Part shown: in pieces, positions 33,624-44,016 of the stretch
Numbering within the stretch: position 1 is the first letter of the stretch
How the letters are laid out: each line of letters starts with the position of its first letter
DNA from: Larkinella soli
GTDB taxonomy: Bacteria > Bacteroidota > Bacteroidia > Cytophagales > Spirosomataceae
Assembly (NCBI RefSeq): GCF_003703975.1
Contig: NZ_QTJY01000021.1
Coordinates: 33,381 to 97,380, forward strand
Direction: 5' to 3'
Length of the DNA stretch: 64,000 bases
Made by a program: the position numbers and the translations under genes
Notes under the pieces: model-generated
Seen by the model: the letters and a program-made list of their open reading frames with translations, nothing else
Database searches by the model: none
What the model was told of the DNA's origin: nothing

Positions 33624-34895
33624 ATGCTTAAATCACTGGATATCTACGGCCAGCGCAACACGCTGAAAATCGTGGTTGCGCTGAATCTGCTGCTCGTTGG
33701 AACGGCTTCTCTGCTGTATACCAACCGGTTGGTGGAGCGGCTGGAAGAAAGGGAAGAAAACTACGTCCGTCTGTATGCCAAGGCGCTGGTGTACGTCTAC
33801 AACATGACGGACTTCGAGGAAAACATCAACTTCATCGCCCAGGAGATCATCTTCGTCAATTCCAACAACCAGGTCCCGGTTATCTACGTCGATGAGAACG
33901 AAATGATTGCCTTCAGTAATCTCCAGTTTCCGCCCGGGACGCCGGATGAGGAGATCAACCGGGCGCAGGAGGAGGAACTGGCCGAAATGAAAACCGGTCA
34001 CCCACCCATACCGGTCGACATTGACGACAAACGGCGGGGCTACGTCTATTACAGCAACTCGTCGCTGCTGACGCAGCTCCGGTTTTTCCCCTATGTGCAG
34101 CTGGCCGTCATGATCACCCTCGGCTTCCTGGCCTACCTGGCCTTCAGCTCGGCCCGCAGAGCCGAGCAGAACCGCGTCTGGGTCGGCCTGGCCAAGGAGA
34201 CGGCCCACCAGCTGGGCACCCCGCTGTCGTCGCTGATGGCCTGGGTGGAGTATTTCCGTTCCGACCCGACGATGGACCAGTCCATATCGGATGAAATTGA
34301 AAAGGACGTCAACCGGCTGGAAACCATTGCCGCCCGTTTCTCCAGCATCGGATCGGTGCCTACGCTGAAAAACGAAGACCTCTACGAAACCGTCAGCCAG
34401 TTTATTTCCTATCTGGAAAAGCGGATTTCGACCAAGGTCCGGATGCAGATCGAAAACCAGCTTCCTGAAGGTACCAAGGTGTTTATCAATCGGTTATTAT
34501 TTGAATGGGTGATCGAGAACATCTGCAAGAACGCGGTCGATGCGATGGGAGGCATCGGAAGCATCACCATCCGGCTGCTGCCGCCGAGCCGGCGCGGACG
34601 GCCCCGGGGCCCGGCCGACGGCGCACCCGGCCGGGAAATTGCCATCGACATCACCGATACGGGCAAAGGCATCAGCAAGACCAATCTGCAGAAAGTCTTT
34701 ACGCCCGGTTACAGCACGAAAAAACGGGGCTGGGGGCTGGGGCTGACGTTAGCCAAACGGATTATCGAAGAATACCATGAAGGACGGCTGTTCGTCAAGC
34801 ACTCCGAAGTCGGCAAAGGAACCACCTTCCGGATCGTGCTGAAGGAAAGTGTCGTCGGCGAGGAGCAGAAGGCCGAAGGGCTGACGGTAAAATGA
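33624..34895 (+). CDS. Membrane sensor histidine kinase
   Basis: From ATG 33624 the protein is 423 aa. Two membrane helices (about 14-34 and 157-175) flank a short periplasmic sensor domain (about 40-150). The phospho-accepting histidine lies in AKETAHQLGTPLSSLMAW (H195). The ATP-binding region has an N box FEWVIENICKNAVDAM, G1 DITDTGKGI and G2 KKRGWGLGLTLAKRI. The AHQLGTP form is common in Bacteroidota kinases. No response regulator is adjacent. The sigma-54 regulator 1.7 kb downstream on the other strand is a possible partner, with no direct evidence. A terminator follows the stop codon. Confidence 0.92.
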   Translation: MLKSLDIYGQRNTLKIVVALNLLLVGTASLLYTNRLVERLEEREENYVRLYAKALVYVYNMTDFEENINFIAQEIIFVNSNNQVPVIYVDENEMIAFSNLQFPPGTPDEEINRAQEEELAEMKTGHPPIPVDIDDKRRGYVYYSNSSLLTQLRFFPYVQLAVMITLGFLAYLAFSSARRAEQNRVWVGLAKETAHQLGTPLSSLMAWVEYFRSDPTMDQSISDEIEKDVNRLETIAARFSSIGSVPTLKNEDLYETVSQFISYLEKRISTKVRMQIENQLPEGTKVFINRLLFEWVIENICKNAVDAMGGIGSITIRLLPPSRRGRPRGPADGAPGREIAIDITDTGKGISKTNLQKVFTPGYSTKKRGWGLGLTLAKRIIEEYHEGRLFVKHSEVGKGTTFRIVLKESVVGEEQKAEGLTVK

Positions 34896-34919
34896 AAAAG
34901 GCCGCCCGAAGCGGCCTTT
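34894..34919 (+). terminator. Bidirectional terminator between kinase and lipoprotein genes
   Basis: GGCCGC (34900-34905) pairs with GCGGCC (34911-34916). A runs on the left (a T run on the minus strand) and TTTCC on the right make it usable for both convergent genes. Confidence 0.75.
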
Positions 34920-34926
34920 CCGTGTA

Positions 34927-35454
34927 TCAGTTCACCAGAGGAATCGAAATGGTATCGGTTTCTATGGTATTGCTTTCTTTCAGACTTCGATCCCGGATTT
35001 TGATGGAAAACTTTACCGGTGTCATCCGGTAACCCCGCGAATAAGGGAAGCTTTGCGCGAAGTCGAGCTTTCCTTCCAGCGGGCTTTTCTTATCGTCCCG
35101 CTTCAGACGGGGGAAAAACAGCCGGCTGTTGACATCCAGCGGAACCTCTTCGAACCGGCCGTTGACGAACCGGAACGTTTTCAGCTGATAATTGCCCCAA
35201 CCTTTGTAATTCTTCACCGTATCCCCCCGTTCTTCGGCCGACACGCCCAGATCACCATCGCCGTCCTGGAATTGGATCGTGATCACCACCGAGTCCTTTC
35301 GAATCTGGGAGAAATCATCGAAAGCCGGGTAGGAGACTATCGTCGGTGATTTGATTTCGGGTTTATAGTCGAATTCCGGCGGTTCCAGGCAGCCGCCGGA
35401 AGCTGCCGCCAGGCCGAAAAAAAGCAGGCCGTGCCGAATAAATCGCGTAGACAT
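34927..35454 (-). CDS. Hypothetical lipoprotein
   Basis: The start at 35454 gives a 175-aa protein with a lipoprotein signal (HGLLFFGLAAASGGC, cysteine near 22). Upstream in-frame extension to 36243 would have to run antisense through the neighbouring gene and was rejected. The mature part has acidic FQDGDGDLGV, a possible metal-binding loop, and beta-rich segments. No known domain was recognised. The gene faces away from the LuxE-like gene with 15 bases between the starts. Confidence 0.82.
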   Translation of the reverse strand: MSTRFIRHGLLFFGLAAASGGCLEPPEFDYKPEIKSPTIVSYPAFDDFSQIRKDSVVITIQFQDGDGDLGVSAEERGDTVKNYKGWGNYQLKTFRFVNGRFEEVPLDVNSRLFFPRLKRDDKKSPLEGKLDFAQSFPYSRGYRMTPVKFSIKIRDRSLKESNTIETDTISIPLVN

Positions 35455-35469
35455 CGTGTTAATAGACTT

Positions 35470-36567
35470 ATGAATCATTTCGTTCATTCTATGCCGTTGT
35501 CGCCGGCCCTCCGGGACGAGCTTCGGAGCCGGATTATCCGGCTGCATTCCGCCGAATCTCCGGAGTTCGAGTCGGTGGCAATGGCCGTTTTTCACTATCA
35601 GGCCGCTTCCAACCCGGTATATCGCCGGTTTATCGAGGCTCTGGGCGTCGAACCTGAAAGGGTCCGCTCCACCGTTCAGATCCCGTTTCTGCCGATTAGC
35701 TTCTTCAAACATCACCTGGTTCTGACGGCGCCCGCATCTGCGGCCGAAGCCGCCCTCGTCTTTGAAAGCAGCGGCACCACCGGAAGCGCCACCAGCCGCC
35801 ATTATGTCTCCGATCCGGCTCTGTACGATACCATCAGCATCCGGACTTTCGAGCATCGCTACGGACCGCTCGACGGTTTTCATATCCTGGCGCTGCTGCC
35901 GTCTTACCTTGAACGAAATAACTCGTCGCTGGTGTATATGGTTCAGCGCTTTATTGAAAAAACAGGCTCCGGCCGGTCCGGTTTTTTCCTGAAAAATACC
36001 GACGACCTCACCGCCACGCTCCGGCACCTGGCGGAGCATCCCGACGGCCGACGGATTCTGCTCATCGGGGTGACCTTCGCGCTGCTCGACTGGGCCGAGT
36101 CCGGAACCGACCTCTCGTTTCTCGGCGCTCTGCCCCAGCTGACCGTCATGGAAACCGGGGGCATGAAAGGACGCCGTCGCGAACTGCTCCGCGAGGAAGT
36201 CCACGACATCCTGACCCGTCGGCTGGGAGTAGCGGCAATTCACTCCGAATATGGCATGACGGAATTACTTTCGCAAGCGTATGCGGGAGAAGGTGGTATT
36301 TTCCGGATGTCGCCGACGCTTCGCATCCTGCTCCGGGACGTCAACGACCCCTTCGAGATGTATTTCCCTTCCGGACCCGGCAACTCGGAAGGAACCGCAC
36401 GCCGGACCGGGGGAATCAACGTGATCGACCTCGGCAACCTGGATTCGTGCAGTTTCATCGAGACGCAGGACCTCGGGCAGTACGAAGCCGGGAGGCCCGA
36501 CGCTTTCCGGGTTATCGGACGTTTTGATAATTCGGATATCCGGGGTTGTAATCTGCTGGTTCTGTGA
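35470..36567 (+). CDS. LuxE/acyl-protein synthetase-like (ANL-type) protein
   Basis: This 365-aa protein (start at 35470; 35491 is possible) resembles the acyl-protein synthetase LuxE group. It has the AMP-binding loop ESSGTTGSATSRHYV (about 97-111), LPSYLERNNSSLVYM, MKGRRRELLREEVH and HSEYGMTELLSQAY with the adenylation-type aspartate region near IETQDLGQ. It may activate a carboxylic acid. No luxC or luxD and no carrier protein lie nearby, so bioluminescence is not implied. In Bacteroidota such proteins are annotated only as acyl transferases. Confidence 0.75.
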   Translation: MNHFVHSMPLSPALRDELRSRIIRLHSAESPEFESVAMAVFHYQAASNPVYRRFIEALGVEPERVRSTVQIPFLPISFFKHHLVLTAPASAAEAALVFESSGTTGSATSRHYVSDPALYDTISIRTFEHRYGPLDGFHILALLPSYLERNNSSLVYMVQRFIEKTGSGRSGFFLKNTDDLTATLRHLAEHPDGRRILLIGVTFALLDWAESGTDLSFLGALPQLTVMETGGMKGRRRELLREEVHDILTRRLGVAAIHSEYGMTELLSQAYAGEGGIFRMSPTLRILLRDVNDPFEMYFPSGPGNSEGTARRTGGINVIDLGNLDSCSFIETQDLGQYEAGRPDAFRVIGRFDNSDIRGCNLLVL

Positions 36568-36595
36568 GGTATATTCCCCTCCACCGCAACGGTAA

Positions 36596-37747
36596 TCAGG
36601 CGTAAAGTTCTACATCCTGTTTCGTTATATCGTCTCCACACATAATCACCAGGCGCTCGACTACGTTGCGAAGTTCCCGCACGTTACCCGTCCACGGCAG
36701 CGACTGGAGGTAGGCCATGGCGTCGGGCGTGATTTCCTTCGGGGGCGCTCCGTATTCCTCGGCAATGTCCTGCAGGAATTTCTCGGCCAGCAGCGGTACG
36801 TCTTCCCGCCGGTCGGCCAGCGGAGGAACGTGGATGCGGATGACGCTCAGGCGATGGAAAAGGTCTTCACGGAAGGTCCCTTCTTGAATCTCCTTGCGCA
36901 AATCCTTGTTGGTGGCGGCCATTACGCGGACGTTGATCTTGATCTCCTTATCTCCGCCGACCCGGGTAATCTTGTTTTCCTGAAGCGCCCGCAGCACCTT
37001 GGCCTGGGCCGAAAGGCTCATGTCGCCGATCTCGTCGAGGAAGAGCGTGCCGCCGTCGGCCTGTTCGAATTTGCCGATGCGCCGGCTGGAGGCACCGGTG
37101 AACGCCCCCTTTTCGTGCCCGAACAGTTCGCTTTCGATCAGTTCGCTCGGGATGGCCGCACAGTTCACCTCCACCAGCGGCTGGTTGGCCCGGCTGCCTT
37201 TCTCGTGAATCTGCTTCGCCACCATCTCCTTGCCCGAACCGTTGGGTCCGGTGATCAGGACCCGCGCTTCGGTCGGAGCCACCCGGTCGATGGTTTCCTT
37301 CACCCGCCGGATCGGGTCGGACTCGCCGACGATCTCGTTGAGTTTATAGATCCGCCGTTTAAGCGTTTTTGTCTCGATGACCAGCTTCGAACGCTCGATG
37401 GCATTACGGACGGTCACCAGTAAGCGGTTCAGATCGGGTGGTTTCGTGATGAAGTCGAAGGCGCCCCGTTTGGTGGCTTCGACCGCATTATCGACGTTGC
37501 CGTGGGCGGAAATCATGATGAACTGTGTGCCCTTTCCGACTTCTGCCGCCTTCAGCAATAGTTCAAGCCCGTCCATTTTGGGCATTCGGATGTCACACAG
37601 AGCAACGTCGTAGTTATTTTGAATGATCAGTTCCAGACCTTCTTCGCCGTCTTTCGCTTCATCGACCTCGTAGCCCTCATACTCTAATATGTCACGTAGA
37701 GCAGCCCGGATGCTTTTCTCATCATCAACGATGATTAATCTCGCCAT
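36596..37747 (-). CDS. NtrC-family sigma-54 response regulator lacking the Fis domain
   Basis: This 383-aa regulator has a receiver domain (about 1-120; phospho-acceptor Asp in [12 protein letters not shown]52) and a complete AAA+ activator domain. The latter has Walker A GPNGSGKE (167-174), the sigma-54 contact loop GAFTGA (214-219) and Walker [12 protein letters not shown]. The sequence ends shortly after [16 protein letters not shown]. No C-terminal Fis helix-turn-helix is present, so it may activate sigma-54 promoters from solution without DNA binding, or need a partner. Confidence 0.93.
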   Translation of the reverse strand: MARLIIVDDEKSIRAALRDILEYEGYEVDEAKDGEEGLELIIQNNYDVALCDIRMPKMDGLELLLKAAEVGKGTQFIMISAHGNVDNAVEATKRGAFDFITKPPDLNRLLVTVRNAIERSKLVIETKTLKRRIYKLNEIVGESDPIRRVKETIDRVAPTEARVLITGPNGSGKEMVAKQIHEKGSRANQPLVEVNCAAIPSELIESELFGHEKGAFTGASSRRIGKFEQADGGTLFLDEIGDMSLSAQAKVLRALQENKITRVGGDKEIKINVRVMAATNKDLRKEIQEGTFREDLFHRLSVIRIHVPPLADRREDVPLLAEKFLQDIAEEYGAPPKEITPDAMAYLQSLPWTGNVRELRNVVERLVIMCGDDITKQDVELYA

Positions 37748-38139
37748 AATGCTATGTTACTTAACTGCCAGTCCGGTTAATAAGCCTGAAAAGGATTTGG
37801 AATCACCCCGAAATTTGAGCGGAAAATAATAGAAAGACATTTCAAGTCGCAACGATATAACTTTTTTTTAACAATAAATCAATATGGCCTCATATAACTT
37901 TCTGTCGGCTTTGATTCCGTTAATGAAGAAAATAACTACCGTAAACTACTCGGATCACTTCCCGACCCATAGACAAAAATCAATGTAATTTTGTACCCGT
38001 AGTGAAAAATGCTTAAATATAACCTTGCAAAGTTCTAAAAATGAGGTCATATTAGTAGCCACAGATACTATAGGACAAGGCTTTTAGTGCCGCTTCTTAC
38101 ATTACTTACTTTCATCATTCCTAAATCTATGTCCAACTT
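37748..38139. other. Divergent intergenic region upstream of susC
   Basis: There is no gene in these 392 A/T-rich bases. Two -7-like elements face susC: TAATTTTG at 37986-37993 and TAACCTTG at 38020-38027. Neither has a strong -33 TTG. The first would leave a leader of about 140 bases. Confidence 0.45.
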
Positions 38140-41100
38140 ATGAAGCATTCTACGCTTATTCGCTGCCTGACAACAGTCTGGGTAGGAATTCTCTTACTGA
38201 CCAGTGCTTTCGCCCAGGATCGGCGGGTCACCGGGACGGTGACTTCCGGCAAGGATCAGCAGCCCATTGCCGGCGTTTCCGTCGTAGTTAAAAACACCAC
38301 CCTCGGAACCACCACCGACGCCGGCGGAAAGTTTGCCCTCAGTGTCCCTTCCAACGCGGTTCTGGTGTTCAGTTCCATTGGGTATGTGGGACGGGAAGTC
38401 ACCGTCGGTAACCAGACAAACTTCAGTGTTTTGCTGAATGAAGACACCCAAAGCCTGAACGAGGTCGTCGTCACGGCGCTCGGGATTAAAAAGGAAGCCA
38501 AGCGACTCGGCTACGCCACCGCCAACGTCAATCCCGAACAGATCACGACCAACCGGACGGTCAATTTCGTCAACGCCCTCCAGGGCAAGATTGCCGGGGT
38601 CAACATCTCCAGCCTCGGAACCGGGGCCGCCGGGACGAGCAAGATCCGGATTCGGGGCCAGTCGTCGTTCTCGGGCCAGAACAACCCGCTCATCGTCATC
38701 AACGGAGTGCCCGTGGACAATACCAACTTCGGCCAGAACAACGGAAACACCGGCAGCGACGGCGCCATCGCCAACCGCGACCGCAACTACTCCGACGGCG
38801 GGGACGGTCTGTCGTCCATCAACCCGGACGACATCGAGGGCATGACCGTGCTGAAGGGCGCTACGGCCGCGGCCCTCTACGGATCTCGGGCCAAAGACGG
38901 CGTCATCATGATCACGACCAAAACCCGTGGAGCCACCCAGGGCATCGGAGTCACCTACAACACGAACTTTACGGTGGACCAACCCCTCGACCTCACCGAC
39001 TTTCAGTATGAATACGGACAGGGCGAATACGGGGTCCGGCCGACGGCTCCCAACCCTACCTCGGGCGTCTGGAGCTTCGGCGAGAAATTCCAGCCGGGCA
39101 TGACCCAGGTGCTCTTCGGAGGGGTAACGGTGCCCTATGCGCCGGTCCAGGACCGCATCAAAAAGTTCTACCGCACCGGCTCGACCTGGACCAATTCCGT
39201 CGCCGTTTCGTCGGGCAGCGACCGGGGTGGTTTCAACCTGTCGGTTTCCAACACCGACAACAAGGGCATCACCCGGAACAACACCTTCAACCGGAAAACG
39301 GTCAACCTCGGTTTCAGCTACAACCTTTCGCCGAAACTGAACGTCACCGGTACGCTCAACTACTCCAACGAGTATAACAAAAACCCGCCCCAGATCGCCC
39401 AGCAGGACAACAGTACGCCGACGGTGATCTATACGGTATCCAACTCCATGCCGCTTGACGTGCTGGAAGCCAACCAGGTCAACCCCGCCACCGGCAACGA
39501 GTTCGTCTGGTCGCGTTTCATGAACCGCACCAACCCGTATTACGTCCTGAACTACAAGTTCGAGAATATCCGCCGGGACCGGCTGTTTGGCAACCTGACC
39601 GCCCGCTACAACTTCACCGACTGGCTGTATGTGCAGGGCCGTGTCGGGCAGGATTTCTGGGCGCGGGATCAGGATTACAACTTCCCGACGGGGCAGGCCT
39701 CGCTGGCTGCGGCACCGGCCGGGTTCGTCAACGGGGCCTACGTGCAGGACGCCCGCCGGTTCCGGGAACTCAACACCGACTTCCTGATCGGGGCCAACCA
39801 GCGGATCGGAAAACTCGGGATCGACCTGACCGCCGGGGGCAATCAGCTGTACCGCCGGAGCGACCTCAACTCCGTTCTGGTGACCGACTTCATCGTGAGA
39901 GATTTGTATGTTCCGCAAAACGGCCGGGTCAAAGACCCCACCTATAACCTCAGCGAACGGAAGGTCAACTCGCTGTACGGGGCGGCCGAACTCTCCTACA
40001 ACGATTTTATCTACCTGAACCTGACCGCGCGGAACGACTGGTTCTCGACCCTGGCGCCCGGTAACCGCAGCATTCTCTACCCGTCCATTACGGGAAGCTT
40101 CGTATTCTCGCAGGCCTTCAACAAGATGCCGGCCTGGCTGAACTTCGGAAAACTCCGGGCGGCCTATGCCGAGGTGGGCAGCGACGGCGATGTCGGCCCC
40201 TATTCGAATAACCTGTTCTACAGCGTCGGCGCCAATTTGTTCCCGAACCCGGCGGGGCAGGGCCAGCCGGTCGGGAATATCACGTCCAACACGATTCCGA
40301 GTTCGACCCTCAAACCCAGCCGCACGGCCGAAACCGAAGTGGGTCTGGAGTTGAAGCTGTTCAACAACCGCGTCGGGGTGGACTTTACGGCCTATAACAA
40401 GATTACCAGCGACCAGATCGTGGCCGCTCAGTCGTCGGATGCTTCGGGATATACCAACACCCTGATCAACAGTGGACAAAGCCGGAACCGGGGCGTCGAA
40501 CTGCTGCTGACCGTGGCACCTATCCGCACGAAGGATTTCTCCTGGGATATCATCCTGAACGGCTCCTACAACGAGACGAAACTCCTGCGGCTGCTGACGG
40601 ACGACGACGGAACGCCGGGTAAAGATTACAACAATGACAAACAGCCGGAACAGATCGTCGTCGGGAACGGGATTTTCGTGGGCGACCTCCGGCAGGTGGT
40701 CGGAATGCCGCTGGGCCAGTTGTATACCTTCGGGTATCTGCGGGATGCCCAGGGTCGGATCATCCACGGGGGCGACGGTCTGCCGCTGCGGACTCCGGCG
40801 CCCATTTCGTTCGGTTCGGCCCTGCCGAAATATGTAGGCGGTATTACCAACTCATTCACCTACAAGGGCATCGGCCTGTCGGTCCTGATCGATTTCAAAC
40901 TGGGCAACAAAATGATTTCCGGTACGAACCTGAACCTGTTCCGGCACGGGCTGCAGAAAGAGACGCTCGTCGGCCGGGGTGAGGCCGATAACAAGATGGT
41001 GGGTGCGGGCGTCAACGAGAAGGGCGAAGCCAACGCGGTGCGGGCCTTCGTTCAGGATTATTACTCCGTCGGCCGCTCGAAGAGTCTGGGCGAGCAGGTG

Positions 41101-41355
41101 GTCTACGATGCCGGATACTGGAAACTGCGTCAGATCACGCTCGGCTACGACTTCACCAAGTTCCTGCCCAGCCGCCTGTTCATCAAGGGCATCCGTCTGA
41201 ACGCCGTCGCCAACAACGTAGCCATCCTGAAGAAGTGGGTGCCCAACATCGACCCCGAGCAGTTTGGGTTCAGCTCCGACAACCTCGTCGGGCTGGAGTC
41301 GACCGGTTTGCCCACCACCCGCAGCATCGGTTTCAACCTGAATGTCAGATTCTGA
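38140..41355 (+). CDS. SusC/RagA-family TonB-linked outer membrane transporter
   Basis: This 1071-aa protein has a signal peptide (about 1-26, ending SAFAQ), a carboxypeptidase-regulatory-like domain (about 29-110, RRVTGTVTSGKDQQPIAG) and a TonB box-like LNEVVVTALGI. A plug domain and a long outer-membrane barrel end in a C-terminal phenylalanine (SIGFNLNVRF). It works with the SusD lipoprotein 20 bases downstream to import a large nutrient, probably a glycan or peptide. No glycoside hydrolase, sensor or anti-sigma gene adjoins, so the ligand cannot be inferred. A TonB system is required but not encoded here. Confidence 0.96.
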   Translation: MKHSTLIRCLTTVWVGILLLTSAFAQDRRVTGTVTSGKDQQPIAGVSVVVKNTTLGTTTDAGGKFALSVPSNAVLVFSSIGYVGREVTVGNQTNFSVLLNEDTQSLNEVVVTALGIKKEAKRLGYATANVNPEQITTNRTVNFVNALQGKIAGVNISSLGTGAAGTSKIRIRGQSSFSGQNNPLIVINGVPVDNTNFGQNNGNTGSDGAIANRDRNYSDGGDGLSSINPDDIEGMTVLKGATAAALYGSRAKDGVIMITTKTRGATQGIGVTYNTNFTVDQPLDLTDFQYEYGQGEYGVRPTAPNPTSGVWSFGEKFQPGMTQVLFGGVTVPYAPVQDRIKKFYRTGSTWTNSVAVSSGSDRGGFNLSVSNTDNKGITRNNTFNRKTVNLGFSYNLSPKLNVTGTLNYSNEYNKNPPQIAQQDNSTPTVIYTVSNSMPLDVLEANQVNPATGNEFVWSRFMNRTNPYYVLNYKFENIRRDRLFGNLTARYNFTDWLYVQGRVGQDFWARDQDYNFPTGQASLAAAPAGFVNGAYVQDARRFRELNTDFLIGANQRIGKLGIDLTAGGNQLYRRSDLNSVLVTDFIVRDLYVPQNGRVKDPTYNLSERKVNSLYGAAELSYNDFIYLNLTARNDWFSTLAPGNRSILYPSITGSFVFSQAFNKMPAWLNFGKLRAAYAEVGSDGDVGPYSNNLFYSVGANLFPNPAGQGQPVGNITSNTIPSSTLKPSRTAETEVGLELKLFNNRVGVDFTAYNKITSDQIVAAQSSDASGYTNTLINSGQSRNRGVELLLTVAPIRTKDFSWDIILNGSYNETKLLRLLTDDDGTPGKDYNNDKQPEQIVVGNGIFVGDLRQVVGMPLGQLYTFGYLRDAQGRIIHGGDGLPLRTPAPISFGSALPKYVGGITNSFTYKGIGLSVLIDFKLGNKMISGTNLNLFRHGLQKETLVGRGEADNKMVGAGVNEKGEANAVRAFVQDYYSVGRSKSLGEQVVYDAGYWKLRQITLGYDFTKFLPSRLFIKGIRLNAVANNVAILKKWVPNIDPEQFGFSSDNLVGLESTGLPTTRSIGFNLNVRF

Positions 41356-41375
41356 TTCCTGAACCTTTGATCCCT

Positions 41376-42911
41376 ATGAAAAGAAATATAATCCTTACAC
41401 TAAGCCTGTTTGCCCTGCTCTCCTGCCTGAGCGGGTGCGAGAAGGGGTTTACCGAACTGAACGTGAACCCCACTGCGGCTACTTCGCTGAATCCGGTTTT
41501 TACGTTCAATAATGCGCTGATCAACACCACCTTCCCGGGTTCGACGCTGGTGTTCGAGCACCCGATCGTGCAGCAGATGTTCTCTCCCAACTCCGGGGTA
41601 CTGGCCGGGGGTAACTTCAACGTCGACAACCGCGGCCCCACCGGACCGAACGCCGGGATCTGGCAGCGGTATTATCGGGACGTGGTCCGGTATCTGGTGG
41701 ATGTGATGGACAAGACGAAGGACGATGCCGCCCGCATCAACCTGTACAACATGGCCCGCATCCATAAAGCCTACGTCTTCATGGTGTTGACCGATACGTA
41801 CGGGGATATACCGTACCGGGAAGCCGGCCTGGGTTTTCTGGGCGGCAACATCATGCCGAAGTACGATACGCAGCAGAGCATCTACGACGACCTCATCAAG
41901 GAACTGACGGAAGCCCCGGCCGCGCTGGATGCGTCCAAACCGACGGAGGCCGGCGACGTGCTGTACGGCGGTAACATCGCCCGCTGGAAAAAGTACGGTT
42001 ACTCTCTGCTGCTGCGGGCCGGGATGCGGCTGTCGAAAGTGAATCCGACGCTCGCTCAGGCCACGGTTCAGAAAGCCGTAACGGGCGGGTTGATCCAGGC
42101 CAATGCCGAAAATGCCGTGCTGCGCAACAACGCCAACTACCAGAACCCGGTGGGCGGCACGCTGAACTCGACCGAAGCGGCCAACTATTACCTGACCCGC
42201 CACTTTGTCGATTATCTGCGCTCGACCGAAGACCCCCGGCTGGCTTCCATCGCCGTCCGGTACGTCGGGGCCAAAAGCGGTCCGGAGCAGACGGCCGCCC
42301 GCGCCAACCGGGACCCGGCCGTCCAAATCGGAATGCCGCTCGGCTTCGACAACGGCACCATCCCGGCGCAGGCCACGGCCGACAAGCTGGCGAGCTTCTA
42401 CGACTATTCGCAGCTGGACCGGACCCGCATGGGCAAACTCGATGCGCCCTGTTTCTTCGTGACCTACGCCCAGACGCAGTTGCTGCTGGCCGAGGCCGTC
42501 ACCCGCGGCTGGACCACCGGCAATGCCGCCGACCTCTATAATGCCGGCGTCACGGCGCACATGCAGCAGCTGGGGGATTACGACGCCACTTCACTCGTAC
42601 CGGCCGCAGCCATTACGGCCTATCTGGCGAAGAATCCGTTTACCCCGGCCAGGGCGCTGGAGCAAATCAACACGCAGTACTGGGTGGCGTCGTTCCTGAA
42701 CGGCCCCGAAGCGTTTGCCAACTTCCGGCGCAGTGGTTTTCCGGCTTTGAAGCCGAACCCGTATCCGGGCAAGGAAATCAAGGGGAGTTTCATCAACCGG
42801 CTGTCGTACCCCGACTCGGAGCTGTCCGTCAACCGGGCCAATCTGGGAGAGGCTACCACGCGTCAGGGACCGGACAACCTCGATACCCGCGTCTGGTGGG
42901 ATAAACAGTAA
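41376..42911 (+). CDS. SusD/RagB-family outer membrane lipoprotein (SusD-like_2 type)
   Basis: From ATG 41376 the protein is 511 aa with a lipobox ending LLSCLSGC. The fold is helical, with TPR-like repeats and the SusD family's FTELNVNPTAAT near the N terminus. It is nearer to the SusD-like_2 subgroup. It binds the nutrient at the cell surface as the lid of the SusC transporter encoded immediately upstream. Its stop is followed by a strong bidirectional terminator. Confidence 0.94.
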   Translation: MKRNIILTLSLFALLSCLSGCEKGFTELNVNPTAATSLNPVFTFNNALINTTFPGSTLVFEHPIVQQMFSPNSGVLAGGNFNVDNRGPTGPNAGIWQRYYRDVVRYLVDVMDKTKDDAARINLYNMARIHKAYVFMVLTDTYGDIPYREAGLGFLGGNIMPKYDTQQSIYDDLIKELTEAPAALDASKPTEAGDVLYGGNIARWKKYGYSLLLRAGMRLSKVNPTLAQATVQKAVTGGLIQANAENAVLRNNANYQNPVGGTLNSTEAANYYLTRHFVDYLRSTEDPRLASIAVRYVGAKSGPEQTAARANRDPAVQIGMPLGFDNGTIPAQATADKLASFYDYSQLDRTRMGKLDAPCFFVTYAQTQLLLAEAVTRGWTTGNAADLYNAGVTAHMQQLGDYDATSLVPAAAITAYLAKNPFTPARALEQINTQYWVASFLNGPEAFANFRRSGFPALKPNPYPGKEIKGSFINRLSYPDSELSVNRANLGEATTRQGPDNLDTRVWWDKQ

Positions 42912-42918
42912 TTACCTG

Positions 42919-42960
42919 AAAACAGAAAAGCCGGTTCTCAGAACCGGCTTTTCTGTTTTT
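42919..42960 (+). terminator. Bidirectional terminator between susD and the E1-beta gene
   Basis: AAAACAGAAAAGCCGGTTCT pairs with its complement (AGAACCGGCTTTTCTG then TTTTT). The two genes converge on it. Confidence 0.9.
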
Positions 42961-42971
42961 AAGGATACTGA

Positions 42972-43952
<981 letters not shown>

Positions 43953-44016
43953 CTCGTGTGAGTTAGTTATAGTCTGTGTCCAAAAAGTGGTCAAAATTAA
44001 TTAAATCGGGCTAAAA

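Noticed and set aside
35454..36243. N-terminal extension of the minus-strand lipoprotein frame
   Set aside because: It runs antisense through the LuxE-like gene and lies before the lipoprotein signal sequence.
37748..38139. Sigma-54 (-24/-12) promoter near the activator gene
   Set aside because: No TGGCAC-N5-TTGC-type pair was found in this gap; the elements present fit the -33/-7 consensus better.
38194..40767. Long minus-strand ORF of 857 codons opposite susC
   Set aside because: It is a GC-rich antisense shadow. It has no domain pattern, while the + strand encodes a clear SusC protein.
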